A DNA stretch of 13,271 nucleotides, taken from Kiritimatiellia bacterium. Its GTDB lineage: Bacteria; Verrucomicrobiota; Kiritimatiellia; RFP12; UBA1067. The number at the start of each line of letters is the position of its first letter. Position 1 is the stretch's first letter. A program made the translations under genes and the position numbers. The notes beneath the pieces are model-generated. The model was given only the letters and a program-made list of their open reading frames with translations. It was not told the DNA's origin and did no database searches. The stretch lies in contig JAEDMN010000077.1 in NCBI GenBank assembly GCA_016302985.1, positions 1 to 13,271 on the forward strand, given 5' to 3'. This document shows, in pieces, positions 12,654 to 13,271 of this stretch.

Positions 12654-13172
12654 TCAGGCCTCTTCCTTGACCGTGTTGCGCGCCTCGTTCACGCGCATCT
12701 TGCGGCCCATGACTTCCTTCTCGCTCATGGCCGCGATCGCGGCCTCGGCCTCGGGACGGTTCGGCATCACGACGAAGCCGAAGCCCTTCGACTTGTCGTT
12801 GTACTTGTTCGTCACCACGCGCGCGGTGTCGACCGTGCCGAACGCCTCGAACTCCTTGCGCAGCTGCTCCTCGGTGAGGTCGTAGCTCAGGTTGCCCACG
12901 TAGATCTCGACGGAACCGGCCGGGATCGGGGCGCGCGGCTCGGCGGGCTGACGCGGCTCGGCGCGCTCGCGCTTGCGCGGCTGCTGGGGCTGCGCCTTCT
13001 TCGCGCACTTGCAGGTCTTCGCGCCGCCGCGGCGGCCCAGGAGGAAACCGATCAGCAGGCCCGCGGCCAGGGCGGCGACCAGCGCCACGATCGCGTGCGC
13101 CGGGCACTTGCCCCCGCAGGAACCGGCGCTCTGGGCGGCCTGGGCGAACAGCATCATCGTACTCGTCATCAT
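12654..13172 (-). CDS. Membrane-anchored RRM-domain RNA-binding protein
   Basis: The 172-residue protein combines a single transmembrane segment with a C-terminal RNA recognition motif. Residues 1-24 contain SCGGKC. Residues 25-46 are a hydrophobic helix (HAIVALVAALAAGLLIGFLL) followed by GRR, favouring a cytoplasmic C-terminus by the positive-inside rule. KTCKCAKK (52-59) and a Pro/Arg/Glu/Gln-rich linker follow to about 87. The RRM spans about 88-166, with RNP2 IYVGNL (90-95) and RNP1 KGFGFVVM (129-136). The RNA-stacking aromatics Tyr91, Phe131 and Phe133 are present, while the last RNP1 position is Met instead of an aromatic residue. Bacterial RRM proteins are usually short soluble proteins, so the anchor is unusual. 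Two ATGs (13172, 13169) are possible; a purine-only leader lies upstream. aroKB follows after one base. RNA targets are unknown. Confidence 0.88.
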   Translation of the reverse strand: MMTSTMMLFAQAAQSAGSCGGKCPAHAIVALVAALAAGLLIGFLLGRRGGAKTCKCAKKAQPQQPRKRERAEPRQPAEPRAPIPAGSVEIYVGNLSYDLTEEQLRKEFEAFGTVDTARVVTNKYNDKSKGFGFVVMPNRPEAEAAIAAMSEKEVMGRKMRVNEARNTVKEEA

Positions 13173-13205
13173 CTTCTCTTCTCTCTTTCTTTCTTCTCTT
13201 CTTCT
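13173..13205 (-). promoter_or_regulatory. 33-nt homopurine leader directly before the RRM gene
   Basis: On the minus strand all 33 bases before the ATG are A or G, arranged as GAA/GA runs with no GG dinucleotide. There is therefore no true Shine-Dalgarno. Initiation may rely on an A-rich unstructured leader. The tract could also bind an RNA-binding protein. Confidence 0.5.
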
Positions 13206-13217
13206 GGTTAGCCCGCC

Positions 13218-13271
13218 TCAGCCCCCGAGGAATCCGTCGAGCTTCTTGAGGCGGGAGGGGTGACGGAGCTT
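13218..13271 (-). CDS. C-terminal tail of an unknown gene (runs off right edge)
   Basis: A minus-strand frame entering from the right edge reads KLRHPSRLKKLDGFLGG and stops at a TGA (13218-13220), 45 bases before the RRM start. The tail is plausible as a natural basic C-terminus, but 17 residues do not identify a family. If real, the gene is probably co-transcribed with the RRM gene and aroKB. An 8-bp inverted repeat (13212-13219 with 13248-13255) spans its end but has no T-tract. Confidence 0.4.
   Translation of the reverse strand, partial: KLRHPSRLKKLDGFLGG

Noticed and set aside
11336..12670. Long plus-strand frame opposite aroKB
   Set aside because: Arg/Ala/Val-rich antisense shadow; aroKB has complete catalytic motifs on the other strand.

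Overview
The window is very GC-rich, compact bacterial DNA, and the codons of the real genes end almost always in G or C. The gene mix suggests an anaerobic, carbohydrate-degrading member of the PVC group, perhaps a gut or rumen Kiritimatiellota/Verrucomicrobiota-type organism. It includes a Tat-exported Gfo/Idh/MocA oxidoreductase of a kind common in Planctomycetota and Verrucomicrobiota, exported sugar hydrolases, a fused shikimate kinase/dehydroquinate synthase, an IscU-BFD type NifU, a DUF1846 protein and an RRM protein. The taxonomic placement is inference from gene content. No rRNA, tRNA, CRISPR array, transposase or integrase was seen.

Region 1 (1-5560, all minus strand) is a sugar-catabolism locus. 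In transcription order it holds a secreted CE7-like esterase (4089-5492), a short spacer with an intrinsic terminator overlapped by a competing hairpin, a secreted clan GH-D alpha-galactosidase-like enzyme (1800-4016), a new sigma-70-like promoter, a Tat-exported oxidoreductase (195-1604), a strong terminator, and the first 38 codons of a lipoprotein running off the left edge. The esterase and oxidoreductase promoters each carry a 17-bp inverted repeat (6-5-6) at or just after the predicted transcription start.

Region 2 (5693-7859, plus strand) is divergent from region 1. A strong extended -10 promoter drives a NifU-type Fe-S scaffold protein, then a DUF1846/UPF0371 protein 34 nt downstream.

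Region 3 (7843-13271, minus strand) holds housekeeping functions in two transcription units. The right-hand unit has the tail of an unknown gene at the right edge, a membrane-anchored RRM RNA-binding protein behind a 33-nt pure purine leader, and an aroK-aroB fusion that starts at TTG one base after the RRM stop. An extended -10 promoter then begins a unit of thiD, thiM (overlapping thiD), a YuiD-like divergent PAP2 membrane protein and rsmE, whose 3' end overlaps the convergent DUF1846 gene by 17 nt. rsmE contains an in-frame, palindrome-built insertion.

Points most worth a second look are the membrane-tethered RRM protein with its unusual leader, the palindromic insertion in rsmE, the attenuator-like spacer between esterase and alpha-galactosidase, the replaced sugar-binding acids in the alpha-galactosidase-like enzyme, and the motif changes in ThiM. 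No clearly new multi-gene system is evident.
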